Source of the DNA: Portulaca oleracea | Lineage: Eukaryota; Streptophyta; Magnoliopsida; Caryophyllales; Portulacaceae | Direction of reading: 5' to 3' | Assembly (NCBI GenBank): GCA_029582165.1 | Contig: CM055890.1 | Location: forward strand, 6,323,787-6,387,786 | Length of the DNA stretch: 64,000 nt | In this document: piece by piece, positions 32,966-44,946 of the stretch | Position numbering within the stretch: position 1 is the first letter of the stretch | Layout: the number at the start of each line of letters is the position of its first letter | The notes under the pieces: model-generated | Database searches by the model: none | Told to the model about the DNA's origin: nothing | Seen by the model: the letters and a program-made list of their open reading frames with translations, nothing else | Position numbers and translations under genes: made by a program

Positions 32966-34260
32966 TCAAGGCACTAGGTCAATTTTGTGCTGGATATCCC
33001 TTTTTGGTGGCAAACCAGGTGGCATTTCATCAGGAAACACATGTTGAAACTGTTGAAGTAAGGGTAGGAATAAGGGGTGGTTATTTTGTGGGGCTGGAGT
33101 TTCTTCAAGGTCTAGAAGGATTAAGTCTCTTTGTGTGTTAAACTCATGATGATCAGATAAAAGCAACACATCAAGACTAGGTTCAAGACACAGGTTCTTG
33201 GATTTCTTGGCTAATTGTGAGGGTTTCATGGGGGTAAGAATGATCTTTCTGTGGTTCATGATAAAGGTATATGTATTGGCTCTACCACAATGACTCACTG
33301 ATCTATCATACAACCAAGGTCGACCCAAAAGCAAATGACATGTATCGATTGGTAAAACATCACATCAGACCTCATCTTTGTATGACTACCCAATTGAAAA
33401 ACTAACAAGGCATCTAGTAGAGATTTGGATACCTTTCCCTGAGCTGAGAATCTGAATGGTGTATAGAGCTGGGTGGGGCTTGGTTGCCAGGCTTAGCTTC
33501 TTCACCATGGTGCTGGAGGCTACATTGGTACAGCTCCCACTGTCTACAATCATAGAGCATACCTTCCCTCCAATGGTACACCTTGTATGAAAGATATTCT
33601 CCCTCTCTTCTTTTGCTTCTTCTACTGCTGAACTACTCAGAACTCTCTTGATCACAAGCATTTCTCCCTCATCTGGACCTTCTTCTATAGCATCATCATT
33701 ATAAACTGGATCATGTTCAGGCTCTTCATAATCATGTTCTTCTCCTTGCACATGTTCAGGATCAATAAACAATGTTGCTTGGTACTCAGCAAGAGTAACC
33801 ATTCTCTTGTTTGGACATTCTGAGGTAATGTGCCCTAGCCCTTGACACCTGAAACACCTTCTCTCTAGGTAGGTTCTACTGATAGGGGCTAGGGTTCTTT
33901 GTGGAGGATTTTGAGGCTGATTTTGTGGGGGTCTTGGGGTTGGATGTCTGGCTTGAGGTGGGGGTGCGGTGGATAGAATCTTTGTAGGGAATTGTAGGGT
34001 TTGCAAGGATTTGGCTTAGCTGGGGTATAAGGTTTGGCTGGGTATCTGTTGCTGTACTCTTTCACTCTAGCCTTCTTCTGTTGCTCCAGTTTATGAGCTA
34101 AAGAGCTTAACTCATCAAGTGAATCATAAACCTGCAGCTCAACAACATTCTTGATACTTTCATTTAGACATGCAAGATATCTGATATAAGTTTGCACTTC
34201 ATTCTCTTGCATATTACACTTCCAAAGCAAGTGCTCAAACTCCTTAGTATAGTCTTCCAC
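32966..34260 (-). pseudogene. D1 gag C-terminus, zinc knuckle and protease
   Basis: SVEDYTKEFEHLLWKCNMQENEVQTYIRYLACLNESIKNVVELQ (34245-34110), a Pro-rich linker with a frame change near 33890-34000, knuckle CFRCQGLGHITSEC (about 33825-33865), and protease with MIVDSGSCTNVAS (about 33515-33550) and MLLGRPWLYDRSVSHCGRANTY (33334-33265). The frame breaks near 33386 and at 32966-32936. Confidence 0.85.
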
Positions 34261-34269
34261 AGATTTGTT

Positions 34270-34899
34270 TCACTGCACCAAATGTTGTAGCTTGAAGTAG
34301 TTTTCCTTCATATAGTTATCTAGAAGGAACTTCTCTTTCAGTTTCTGCCTCATCTCATTCCAAGTGCTCACCCTGTCTTCTCCAATCTCCATTCTCCTTC
34401 TCTGCATATTAGTCCACCAAGTAGAAGCATATCTTTTTAATTTTAAGGCTACTAGCTTCACCTTATTCTCTTCTGAAACCTCCTTTATGTCAAAAACTCT
34501 TTCTACTGTCTGCAACCAATCTAGGAAAACATCGGGATCTAACTCTCCTACATACTCAGGTATATCAATCTTGAAATCTAACTTCTCTATCCTCCTGTCT
34601 TCCCTTCTTTCTTCCATCTCACAGTTTTCTTCTAGTTCACTAATCCTAGGTGATCTTCTAACTCTTCTCCTTCTATGTGTAGGTCTAGGACTTCGACTTC
34701 CTCTCCCTAACCTACTAAAAGGATTCTCACCTTCTCCTTCATCCATCTCTTCATCAGTCTCCCTATTTAACTCATTTATATGCAATCTCATATAATACTG
34801 CAATTGCTCACTCAAGAATTTCAATTTCTGCTCTACTTCTTCTTTTTCTTTTAAGGTTTGTTCTAAGACTTCCTGTCGTGTTTTACTAGTTCCGGCCAT
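34270..34899 (-). pseudogene. D1 gag N-terminal part
   Basis: MAGTSKTRQEVLEQTLKEKEEV... followed by an acidic then Arg-rich stretch and the gag core LDFKIDIPEYVGELDPDVFLDWLQTVERVFDIKEV, YASTWWTNMQRRRM, ending in a TGA at 34270. The leader between primer site and ATG is only about 40 nt. Confidence 0.85.
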
Positions 34900-34940
34900 T
34901 TCAAACTATACAAACAACACACTCCAAGATGGAACACAAT

Positions 34941-34952
34941 GCTGTGATACCA
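34941..34952 (-). other. Primer-binding site of D1 (initiator Met type)
   Basis: TGGTATCACAGC on the minus strand, three bases from the LTR end. D2 has the same at 38456-38467. Confidence 0.8.
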
Positions 34953-34955
34953 AGA

Positions 34956-36110
34956 TGATGTATGCTAGCTCACAAAGATCAGAGTACTGAACTAGAATGC
35001 ATCATACGACTCACATACACACTAGAATGACTGTAACAACAATAGCTAATTGGAAACAATTGGTTGGATTAGAAGACAACCCAATGAGGAAAATAAAGGA
35101 TAGGCTTGGTTACAGTCGATACAGACACACCACAACTGCAATCAAGGGTAAAGGACTATCACATTCATGCCTATACAGACACACCAAAGCATGGATGATC
35201 AAGCACAGTTGACACTTGCTGGATTCTTTCCAATATCCAGTGACAGGAGCTGATTTAACCAAGACTGAGAGTTGTAGGACACTCACAAACTTTCAGAGGT
35301 TATAAGACACTCGAGAATACTATTGAAATAAACACTGATATCCTTTCATTGCTGAAAACTTCAGAGTATAAAGACTACCTACAGTTTGATTAGCAGTTGC
35401 TTAACATAAGCTAATCTGCTTAATCTCCCTGATTTAAACTAACCTAGAAGTAATCTCAACAGGATAGAATTAGGCTGGAAAGGACCAAAATAACCCCTAT
35501 GGACAGAAGGCACAAGACTTAGCCACAGAACTAGGGTTCTGCAAAAACTGATAACAAACAACCCTGCTAGGATGGTTTGTTTTGGCACTTGAAACTTGCT
35601 GTTGCCATGCTCGAACATGCTGAGACTTGGTTTGGACTTGAAATGGCATGAAAAAGAACAAAAAGCTTCTAGGGAACCTTGGCTGAATCTTCCTCAATCA
35701 ACGGATATGACATTGAGAAAGACTGCCGCTTAGACTGTTGTTGCTGGGAACTGGATTTGGTCTGAATGACCAATGCTGCTGGGCTGGATGGCTGTAGGTG
35801 CCAAAACTTGCCTCACAAGTGTGTAACAAGCTTGGATGGATGCTGTTGGTGGGTAGGTGGATGCTGGTGAAGTTGTGAACCTCCTACTAGGTATTTCATT
35901 TCTTGGCGACATGATGAATGACCTGTTGTCCTTGCTGGGATCGGGAAGCCTGCTGTTTCTGCTGGAGATGCTTCCTTAGCTGTTGAGTTTGGTAATTTAA
36001 CATGGTCTCCTCTTTGTGCTACTGTTGAAAGTGCTGGTGAAGTTCCGATGGATGCCTCCTTTGCTGATGAAGCTGCTGATACTTGCTGTTCTTCATGATG
36101 GTCTCCATTA
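34956..36110 (-). repeat. D LTR middle, shared by D1 and D2
   Basis: 1155 bp; serves as 5' LTR of D1 and 3' LTR of D2. Lacks about 203 bp present in both outer LTRs (left-LTR positions about 30052-30253), with CTA at the joint, near 35443. Otherwise very similar to the left LTR. Confidence 0.9.
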
Positions 36111-37018
36111 TCCTCCCCAGGTTGAGGAAAGTTTGTCCTCAAACTTGGAAGGTCTTCATCTGCTGGGTAGTATGGTCGAAGATCTGCTACATTGAATGTT
36201 GCTGAACCTCCATACTCTTCAGATAAGTCCAACCTATAGGCATTGTCTCCAATCTACTCAAGCACTTCAAATGGTCCATCTGCTCTTGGTAGCAGCTTTC
36301 CCTTTCTTTTGTTGGGGAACCTGTCCTTCCTCAAGTGGATCCAAACTAAGTCTCTCCTTGACTTCTTCAATGGCTTTCTGGGTTGCCTTCTTCCTATGTT
36401 TGTTGGCTGATGTAGACACCTGCTCAGTATACTTGACAATTTTCTCCTTCACTTGCTAATGAAGCTACCTAATTTGATCTGCTCTTTTACTTGCTTCAAA
36501 ACTAAATTTGACAGAAGTAGTTAGTGGAACTAAATACAAAGGGGAAATTGGATTTTTACCATAGACTACTTGAAATGGAGAGTAGCCTATGGCCTTGGAT
36601 GGTGCCTTGTTGTAAGCAAACTCAGCATGGGGCAAAAGTGTGTCCCATCTTGTTTTATGTGTTTGAATCAGTGCTCTCAATAGGACTCCAAGTGTTCTAT
36701 TAGTAACCTCTGTCTGTCCATCAGTCTGTGGATGGCAATTGGTGTTGTACTTGAGCTGGTGCCCAATTTCTTCCACAATATAACCCAAAAATGGCTCAAA
36801 AACTTGGTATCCCTGTCAAACACCATTGTTTTTGGCACTACATGCAATCTTACAACCTCCTGGAAGAATAATTCAGCAACTCTGGTGGCATCAAAAATGG
36901 TGTGGCATGGCATGGTATGAAGCAACATATACCTCCTACTCAATGCATCTGCTCCTTTGTTCAGCACTCCTGATTTGTGGTGGATCATGAAGTGGCTAAC
37001 TGCGTGAACTCGACCCAA
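36111..37018 (-). pseudogene. D2 integrase remnant and tail
   Basis: Same content and same integrase truncation as D1: [25 protein letters not shown] (about 36870-36940), second Asp and Glu motifs, then 36788-36465 and the FNVADLRPYYPADEDLPSLRTNF tail (36232-36110, running into the LTR to 35813). A 36-nt patch at 36352-36387 is copied from the RNase H-encoding part (37325-37360) and disrupts the IN linker. Confidence 0.8.
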
Positions 37019-37935
37019 GCAGCATGCCTGGTGTTGAGCTTGTGTTGTCCTTGAATGAACTTCAAGGCTTCATGATCACTGTGTAGAATGAACTCTCCTC
37101 CAATAAGGTAGTGTATCCAGTGCTGAAGAGCTCTAATGATGGCATAGAACTCTTTGTCATAGGTGCTGTACTTCCTCTTTGCATCATTCAACTTCTCACT
37201 GAAATAGGCAACTGGCTTGCCCTCTTGGGCCGATCTATGCCCTATGCCAACTCTTGAAGCATCACATTCTACGTCGAAAATTTTGTTGAAGCTGGGTAGT
37301 GCTAGAACTGGGGCTGAAGTTAGCCTCTCCTTGACTTCTTCAATGGCTTTCTGGGTTGCCGTTGTCCAAATAAAGGACTTCCCTTTCACCACTTCAGTCA
37401 TTGGGGCCAAAATGGTGCTGAAATTTTTGACAAATCTTTTGTAAAATGAAGCTAGGCCATGGAAGCTCCTGACTTGCTTAATAGAAGTGGGCACAGGCCA
37501 CTCCCTGATTGCCTTGATCTTCTCCTCGTCAACTTGGATACCTGCTGCTGTGACAATGTACCCCAAGAAGTTCACTTGCGATGTAAAGAAGTGACACTTG
37601 TCGAGATTTCCAAACAACTGCTCCTTGCTTAGACTTTCTAAAACCTCCTGCAAATGCTTGACATGCTCTTTCTCAGACCTGCTATAGACAAGAATATCAT
37701 CAAAGTACACAACAACACTCTAGCCTATGAGTGGTTTCAGGACCTGATTCATGAGTCTCATGAATGTAGATGGGGCATTAGTCAGGCCAAAAGGCATGAC
37801 CAACCATTCAAACAAACCTCCCTTGGTCTTGAATGCTATTTTCCACTCATCTCCCTCATAGATCCTTATTTGATAATATCCACTCCTCAAATCTATCTTA
37901 GAAATGTCTGTTGACCCATGTAACTCATCCACCAA
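37019..37935 (-). pseudogene. D2 RT and RNase H
   Basis: RT from [22 protein letters not shown] (37935) with [18 protein letters not shown], a TAG near 37720, the catalytic YFDD (about 37696-37707) and RNase H ([22 protein letters not shown]). The RT N-terminus is absent. RNase H carries a local scramble at [10 protein letters not shown]. Confidence 0.85.
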
Positions 37936-38414
37936 GTAGAAGCATATCTTTTTAATTTTAAGGCTACTAGCTTCACCTTATTCTCTTCTGAAACCTCCTT
38001 TATGTCAAAAACTCTTTCTACTGTCTGCAACCAATCTAGGAAAACATCAGGATCTAACTCTCCTACATACTCAGGTATATCAATCTTGAAATCTAACTTC
38101 TCTATCCTCCTGTCTTCCCTTCTTTCTTCCATCTCACAGTTTTCTTCTGGTTCACTAATCCTAGGTGATCTTCTAACTCTTCTCCTTCTATGTGTAGGTC
38201 TAGGACTTCGACCTCTTCTCCCTAACCTACTAAAAGGATTCTCACCTTCTCCTTTATCCATCTCTTCATCAGTGTCCCTATTTAACTCATTTATATGCAA
38301 TCTCATATAATACTGCAATTGCTCACTCAAGAATATCAATTTCTGCTCTACTTCTTCTTTTTCTTTTAAGGTCTGTTCTAAGACTTCCTGTCGTGTTTTA
38401 CTAGTTCCGGCCAT
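37893..38414 (-). pseudogene. D2 gag N-terminus fused to RT by deletion
   Basis: Gag start identical in plan to D1 (MAGTSKTRQEVLEQTLKEK) up to YASTWW, then directly into RT sequence in another frame (ELHG region at 37930). Gag C-terminus, zinc knuckle, protease and RT N-terminus (about 1.7 kb relative to D1) are missing. The joint shows 3-4 bases of shared sequence (TCC or TCCA). Confidence 0.85.
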
Positions 38415-38470
38415 TTCAAACTATACAAACAACACACTCCAAGATGGAACACAATGCTGTGATACCAAGA

Positions 38471-39827
38471 TGATGTATGCTAGCTCACAAAGATCAGAGT
38501 ACTGAACTAGAATCTATCATACAACTCACATACACACTAGAATGACTGTAATAACAATAGCTAATTGGAAACAATTGGCTGGAATAGAAGATAACCCAAT
38601 GAGGAAAATAAAGGATAGGCTTATTTACAGTTGATACAAACACACCACAACTGCAATCAAGGGCAAAGGACTATCACATTCACGCCTCTACAGACACACC
38701 AAAGCATGGATGATCAAGCACAGTTGACACTTGCTGGATTCTTGCCAATATCCAGTGACAGAAGCTGATTTAACTAAGACTGAGAGTTGTAGGACACTCA
38801 CAAACTTTCAGAGGTTCTAAGACACTCGAGAATACTATTGAAATAAACACTGATATCCTTTCATTGCTGAAAACTTCAGAGTCTAAAGACTACCTACAGT
38901 TTGATTAGCAGTTGCTTAACATAAGCTAATCTGCTTAATCTCCCTGATTTAAACTAATCTACAAAGCTTTAAAAAAAGTACAACTGATTACATCCTAATA
39001 ATCTCGAGTACAATTTGAAGAAAAATAAAAAGGAAAATGCTAGCTAAGCTCTGATTGGACCAAATGCCAAAATAGTTGTAAAATGAACCAATGAGAGGCT
39101 TTCCTGCCTAAGGGGGTAAAAATAATGTTACTGAGGTAATTCCCGCACAATTGCTAACCTAGAAGTAATCTCAACAGGATAGAATTAGGCTGGAAAGGAT
39201 CCAAATAACCCCTATGGACCGAAGGCACAAGACTTAGCCACAGAACTGGGGTTCTACAAAAATTAATAACAAACAACCCTGCTAGGATTGTTTGTTTTGC
39301 CATTTGAAACTTGTTGTTGCCATGCTCAAACATGCTGAGACTTGGTTTGGACTTTAAAATGGCATGAAAAAGAACAAAAAACTCCTAGGGAACCTTGGCT
39401 GAATCTTCCTCAATCAACAGATATGACATTGAGAAAGACTGCTGCTTGGACTGTTGTTGCTGGGAACTGGATTTGGTCTGAATGACCAATGCTACTGGGC
39501 TGGATGGCTGTAGGTGCCAAAACTTACCTCACAAGTGTGTAACAAGCTTGGATGGATGTTGCTGGTGGGTTGGTGGATGCTGGTGAAGTTGTGAACCTCC
39601 TGCTGGGTAGCTGAACTGCTGAGTGACATGATGAATGTCCTGTTGTCCTTGCTGAGATTGGGAAGCCTACTGTTTCGTGTGGAGATGCTTCCTTAGCTGC
39701 TGAGTTTGGTAATTCAACATGGTCTCCTCTTTGTGCTGTTGCTGAAAGTGCTGGTGAAGTTCCTATGGATGCCTCCTTTGCTGATGAAGCTGCTGCTGCT
39801 TGCGGTTCTTCATGATGGTCTCCATCA
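38471..39827 (-). repeat. D LTR right (5' LTR of unit D2)
   Basis: 1357 bp with both canonical ends on the minus strand: TGATGGAGACC at 39827 and CATACATCA at 38471. Confidence 0.92.
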
Positions 39828-39832
39828 CTCCC
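39828..39832. repeat. Target-site duplication of array D (right copy)
   Basis: CTCCC, identical to 29560-29564. Confidence 0.93.
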
Positions 39833-40207
39833 CCTCTTCTCGTACAAAAGAACCCTAACCACCTCCTTTTCTCTCTCCATAACAAACTCCCAACAAACTC
39901 CCTCTCTTTCCTCCTCTCACAAAGGCCTCATGCCACAATCAATCTCCTTCCCTCGCATCTCTCTCACGTCGTTCCCTGGATTCCTCCATCCAAGATTCAA
40001 TCTATCATCCTCTTTCCCGTTCAAGAATCAATCTTTCTTGATTCTTGAAACCACTAAAGTCCTCACGACAAAAATCCTCCCTTTTTCACGTGATATTCCC
40101 CATCTTTCATCCATATTCACGTGATCTTTCTCCCTCTTTCTGTCTTGGTTGCACGAGTAATAGAGTATTACTGGATCAAGAGTCTTTCTTTATCCCGTAA
40201 TACATCA
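39833..40207 (+). repeat. B LTR 2, right part
   Basis: Continues the LTR from 29564 and ends TACATCA. Contains two CACGTG palindromes (about 40086-40091 and 40119-40124), also present in the other B LTRs. Confidence 0.92.
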
Positions 40208-41335
40208 AAAGTGGTATCAGAGCTCTAGGTTGGAATTGAGTGCAACCCTGAATTCCACAGCTGAATCAAACACATGACCTTCAATTCCAAAAGTTTAACC
40301 TGCAAGTCCAAAGCTTAACCTGCAAGTCCAAAAGCTTAACCTGCAAGTTCAAAGCTTAAACCTATAATACCAAACACGTAACCTTCAAAACTTCAGTACT
40401 AATCTGACATTCCAAACACCATCCTATGGCATCTGGAAGCAAGAGCAACGAAGGTGATGATCTTACTGAGCAATGGAAGCAAGAAAAGGCTGAACTGGAA
40501 GCAAGAGTAGCCTATCTTTCTGATCAACTGAAGCAGTGCATAAATCTGCAATTAGGGACACCCCGAGAACCTGAAGAAGAGGACATTCCTGACAGTCCTA
40601 GTGAAGCTGAACGTTGAAGACATTCTTCCACGAGTTCACGTCGTCCTAGACATCCTCCAAGGGAAGAAAGACTCGACTTCAAAGTTGACATCCCTGAATT
40701 CGACGGGAATCTTGATCCTGAAATATTTCTTGATTGGATTCAAACTGTCGAACGAGTCTTTGATTTGAAAGATGTTGCTGATGATAAGAAAGTCAAGTAT
40801 ATTGCTCTTAAATTGCGAAAGCATGCTAGCATATGGTGGACTAACCTACAGAAGAAGTGACAGCATGCCGGGAAAGGAAAGATTCGCACTTGGGAAAAGA
40901 TGAAGAAGCAACTCCACTCCAAGTTTCTTCCAGTGAATTATTTCACGGACAACTAGTTCAAACTGCAACAAGGGATAAATTGAGAAGAAAAGTCACGCTC
41001 CAAGCGCCCTAGTGATCGCAAAGAAGGGAAATTAACTTGGTTCAGATTCAATTAGGGATTACTGCTGCAGAAATCCCAAGAAGTCACCCTATATGGTTAG
41101 ACACACCTTGTGATCTAATTTATATATTTGCTATTATTATAAGACTTATGAATCAGGTTCGAATCTTTCACAGCCTGAAGGTACACATGAAGGCCCTGAC
41201 TTACGTGGAAGTCATTAGGGCAATCATGGTTAATGTGGAGGTCCTGATGCACGTGAAGATTTCAGTTGGGTTAGTTGAAGTCCTTGAACTTGAGCCTCCA
41301 AGTTTTAGGACAAACTTCTTTCAACTAGGGGGGAA
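40208..41335 (+). pseudogene. B unit 2 internal region (heavily deleted)
   Basis: Primer site at 40212, leader repeats (40290-40360), gag start MASGSKSNEGDD (40426) with a stop at 40615, gag core to about 40960, then a direct joint near 40975 to the post-protease region (IEKKSHAPSA-type text). Zinc knuckle and protease are missing. The RT-like remnant is also lost (joint near 41160). The tail and polypurine tract remain. This is the shortest of the units that still has gag. Confidence 0.8.
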
Positions 41336-42759
41336 TGATGGAAATCAGCCCACACCTAGTCTCCTAAGCCCAATTAAGAAGGCCCAATTAAAGTACAAGT
41401 ATCAAGATAGGGTCTTTCATCAACGAACTTCGTCCAATACAGGCCCAACAAGGAAGATTCGAGTCATTTACAAAAGGTGGGTTAAAGAAGGAGGATACAA
41501 AGTAGAATTACAACAGCCCATTCACATGGTCTGCTTATTATTTAAAGAGGATGTCCAAACGTCCAAGTTCAAGAAATCCAAGCTGAATTTTACAATCTTA
41601 ATCTTTGGATGTAATTTTATTATTTATAGTTTCTAATAGTTTTGGTGTGTTTTAATTATCTTTTAGAATAATGTAAGATGCCAAGTAAATTATAAACTTG
41701 AGCATCATACGAGTGTGTGTGTGTGTGATTCACATGTGATAGTTAGCTTAGGCGCCAATTAGTTAGTTATTATCCTAGATTAGGTTGGCTTATCTTGTAA
41801 CTAATCCATATTGGATTAGGAAAGCCAATTCAATTAGGATAAGGTTGTTATAACAAACTCACCCTAGCATAAGGATTCCTAATCCAAGGGAGAGTAGGAT
41901 AGGCGTCTAGATATGGAGTTCCTCTTGGTTTGCACGCCAAGTTAGAGTCTCCTAGCTTAGATTGCCTTGCTTGCACGCCAAGTAAGGAGTACTAGTCCAT
42001 CTAGGACTCTCCTAGTATAAATAGTTAGGCATGTAGCCTCTCAAAGGCAACAACCCATTTTGAAATATGAATACAATAAAGCTTTTAGCTTACCCCCCTG
42101 AGTGTTTTGATAAACCTCGTTTGATCTCTTCTATTGTATCTTGGTGTGACACCCAAGTGGTTAGGAAGAGCTTGATTCTAGGTTGCGGTCGAAGATCAAG
42201 TTAGCCCTGGGGTTTCTTTCTTGTGGATTCAAGTTAGATTCCTAGAACTATCCGTCTTTATCTTTCTGTCAATACATTTAAGATAATCACACCCTTTATC
42301 TTTCTATCAATATAGTTAAGACAAAACCCTACCCTTTATTTCCACCTCCTCCAAACGACAACCCCTCCACTTTCCCCTCTCAATTTCGTCCTCCCCCTCT
42401 TCTCTCACAAAAGAACCCTAACCACATCCTTTTCTCTCTCCATAACAAACTCCCTCTTTTTCCTCCTCTCAAAAAGGGCTCACGCCACAATCAATCTCCT
42501 CCCCTCCCATCTCTCTCACGTCATTCCCTCAATTCCTCCATCCAAGATTCAATCTCTCATCCTCTTTCCCGTTCAAGAATCAATCTTTCTTTATTCTTGA
42601 AACCACAAAAGTCCTTACGACAAAAAGCCTCCCTTTTTCACGTGATATTCCCCCTTTTTCATCCATATTCACGTGATCTTTCTCCCTCTTTCTGTCTTGG
42701 TTGCACGAGTGATTGAGTATTATTGGATCAAGAGTCTTTCTTTGTCCCGTAATACATCA
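41336..42759 (+). repeat. B LTR 3
   Basis: 1424 bp, TGATGGAAATC to TACATCA. Lacks a 20-30 bp piece near 41560 found in other copies. An ORF from unit 2 (41037-41636) runs into it. Confidence 0.92.
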
Positions 42760-44946
42760 AAGGTGGTATCGGAGCTCTAGGTTGGAATTGAGTACAACCC
42801 TGAAATCCATAGCTGAATCAAACACATGACCTTCAATTCCAAAAGAATAACCTTCAAGTCCAAAGCTTAACCTGCAAGTCCAAAAGCTTAACCTTCAAGT
42901 CCAAAGCTTAAACCTACAATACCAAACACGTAACCTTCAAACCTTCAGTACCAATATGACATTCCAAACACCATCCTATGGAATCTGGAAGCAAGAGCAA
43001 CGAAGGTGATGATCTTACAGAGCAATGGAAGCAAGAAAAGGCTAAACTGCAAGCAAGAGTAGCCTATCTTTCTGATCAACTGAAGCGGTACATGAATCTG
43101 CAATTTAGGACACCCCGAGAACCTGAAGAAGAGTACATTCCTGATAGTCCTAGTGAAGCTGAACGTTCAACACATTCTTCCACGAGCTCACGTCGTCCTA
43201 GACATCCTCTAAGGGAAGAAAGATCGACTTCAAAGTTGACATCCATGAATTCGACGGTAAACTTCATCCTGAAATCTTTCGTGATTGGATTCAAACTGTC
43301 GAACGAGTCTTTGATTTGAAAGATGTTGCTGATGATAAGAAAGTCAAGTATAATGTTCTTAAAGCATGCTAGCATATGGTTGACTAACCTACAGAAGAAG
43401 CGACAGCATGCAGGGAAAGGAAAGATTCGCACTTGGGAAAAGATGAAGAAGAAACTCCACTCCAAGTTTCTTCTAGTGAGTTATTTCAAGGACAACTCCT
43501 TCAAACTTCAACAATTATCCCAAGGGACGAAATCTGTTGAAGAGTATACTAAAGAGTTCGAACACCTACTCTGGAGGTGTGATCTGAAGGAAGATGAACC
43601 TCAAACTCTTGTGAGGTATCTTGCTGGTTTAAACGACAACATAAGGTATGTGGTTGAACTTCAACCTTATGAAACTCTTGATGAATTGAGTACTTAGTCA
43701 AGGGCTCGGTCACATTGCTTCTGAATGCCCCAACAAGAGAGCCATCACTCTTATGGAATTCCAAAATGCTTTCTTTGAACCTGAACCGACGGATGTAGAA
43801 GAGGAACCCCACGCCACTTACAACGAATATGAAGAAGAGGTCGTGAATGAACTAGATCAAGGGGAGATACTGGTTATGAGGAGAATTCTGAATAGCTCTC
43901 CAGTTCCTGAAGATCTGCAACAATGGGAAGCTATCTTCCATTCCCGCTGTACGGTGCAAGGGAAAGTTTGTTCTTTGATCGTCGATAGTGGAAGCTGTAC
44001 TAATGCAGTTTCAACTACTATGGTGAACAAGCTACAAGTCCCTACAAGCCCACACCCCACGCCCTATACTGTTCAGTGGCTCAATCAGGGTAAAGGCTTG
44101 AAAGTGAATATGCGCTGTTTCGTAAGCTTTTCTATTGGAAAGTCTTATCAAAATTCTATTTGGTGTGATGTACTACCTATGGATGCCTGTCATATTCTGC
44201 TTGGAATACCATGGTTAAGTGACAGGAGTATTACACATGATGGAAGAGCTAACACATACACGTTAATGGTGAAAACAAGAGGGTCACGTTAGCTCCCCTA
44301 AAAGCATCGCAGTTGGCTCCAAAGAGTGATTCGAAACTTATATCTTTCATGAGTACTGAACGCCCTGAGTTTTGTAAACAAGAGAGAATCATTCACGCAA
44401 ACCCTAGTCAAGAGGAGACGACAGAAGTAACATCTCTTAACGTCCTTCACGAGAGCTCAGCTGAAAGGGTTCCATCGGAGTCCAGTCAACGTAAGATCCA
44501 ATCTGTAAATGATCTCATGAACCCTAATATTGGTCTAAGGGTTCGAAGTCTAGATGTTGTTCACACCAAGGAAAAATTGAGAAAAAAAGTCACGCTCCAA
44601 GCACCCTAATGATCGCAAGGAAAGGAAATTAACTTGGTTCAGATTCAATTAGGGATTACTGCTGCTGAAATCCCAAGGAGTCTCCCTATTTGGTTAGACA
44701 CACCTTGTGATCTAATCTATATACTTGCTATTATTATGAAAATTATGAATCAGGTTCTGAAGTCCTTCATCAACAAATGTGTCATGGTCACATTCATGAA
44801 TAGCAAAAGTGTGAAAGATCGAATCTTTCACAGCCTGATGGTACACGTGAAGGCCCCGATTCACGTGGAAGTCATTAGCGCAATCATGGTTCATGTGGAG
44901 GTCCTGATCTGCGTGAAGATTTCAGTTGGGTTAGTTGAAGCCCTTG
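42760..44946 (+). pseudogene. B unit 3 gag-protease and post-protease region (left of element C)
   Basis: Primer site with a substitution (42764), leader repeats, gag from 42978 (MESGSKSNEGDD) with frameshifts near 43225 and 43375, then a deletion at about 43695 removing the linker and first Cys residues of the zinc knuckle. Protease active site LIVDSGSCTNAVS (about 43978-44015) and the conserved [14 protein letters not shown] block remain, ending at 44292. Post-protease text with the MNQVLKSFINKCV remnant (44740-44780) runs to the element C insertion. The final 48 bp are at 50524-50571. Confidence 0.85.
44942..44946. repeat. Target-site duplication of element C (left copy)
   Basis: CCTTG, repeated at 50519-50523. 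Confidence 0.95.

Larger units (their letters stand above)
29565..39827 (-). mobile_element. D array: three LTRs and two internal regions, CRM-like, minus strand
   Basis: LTRs at 29565-30922, 34956-36110 and 38471-39827; internal regions 30923-34955 (D1) and 36111-38470 (D2). One TSD (CTCCC) bounds the whole, so it is a tandem array with a shared middle LTR. Ends are TGATG/CATCA, primer site initiator-Met type, gag with zinc knuckle, protease, RT with YFDD, RNase H, and an integrase lacking its N-terminal half. Same broad clade as B and C but a distinct family by LTR sequence. Confidence 0.92.

Noticed and set aside
34364..34795. A 143-codon + strand frame, recurring at 38002-38310
   Set aside because: Antisense of family D gag on the minus strand.
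44712..44894. Short minus-strand frames (also at 59722-59922 and 61881-62063)
   Set aside because: Antisense of the family B post-protease region.
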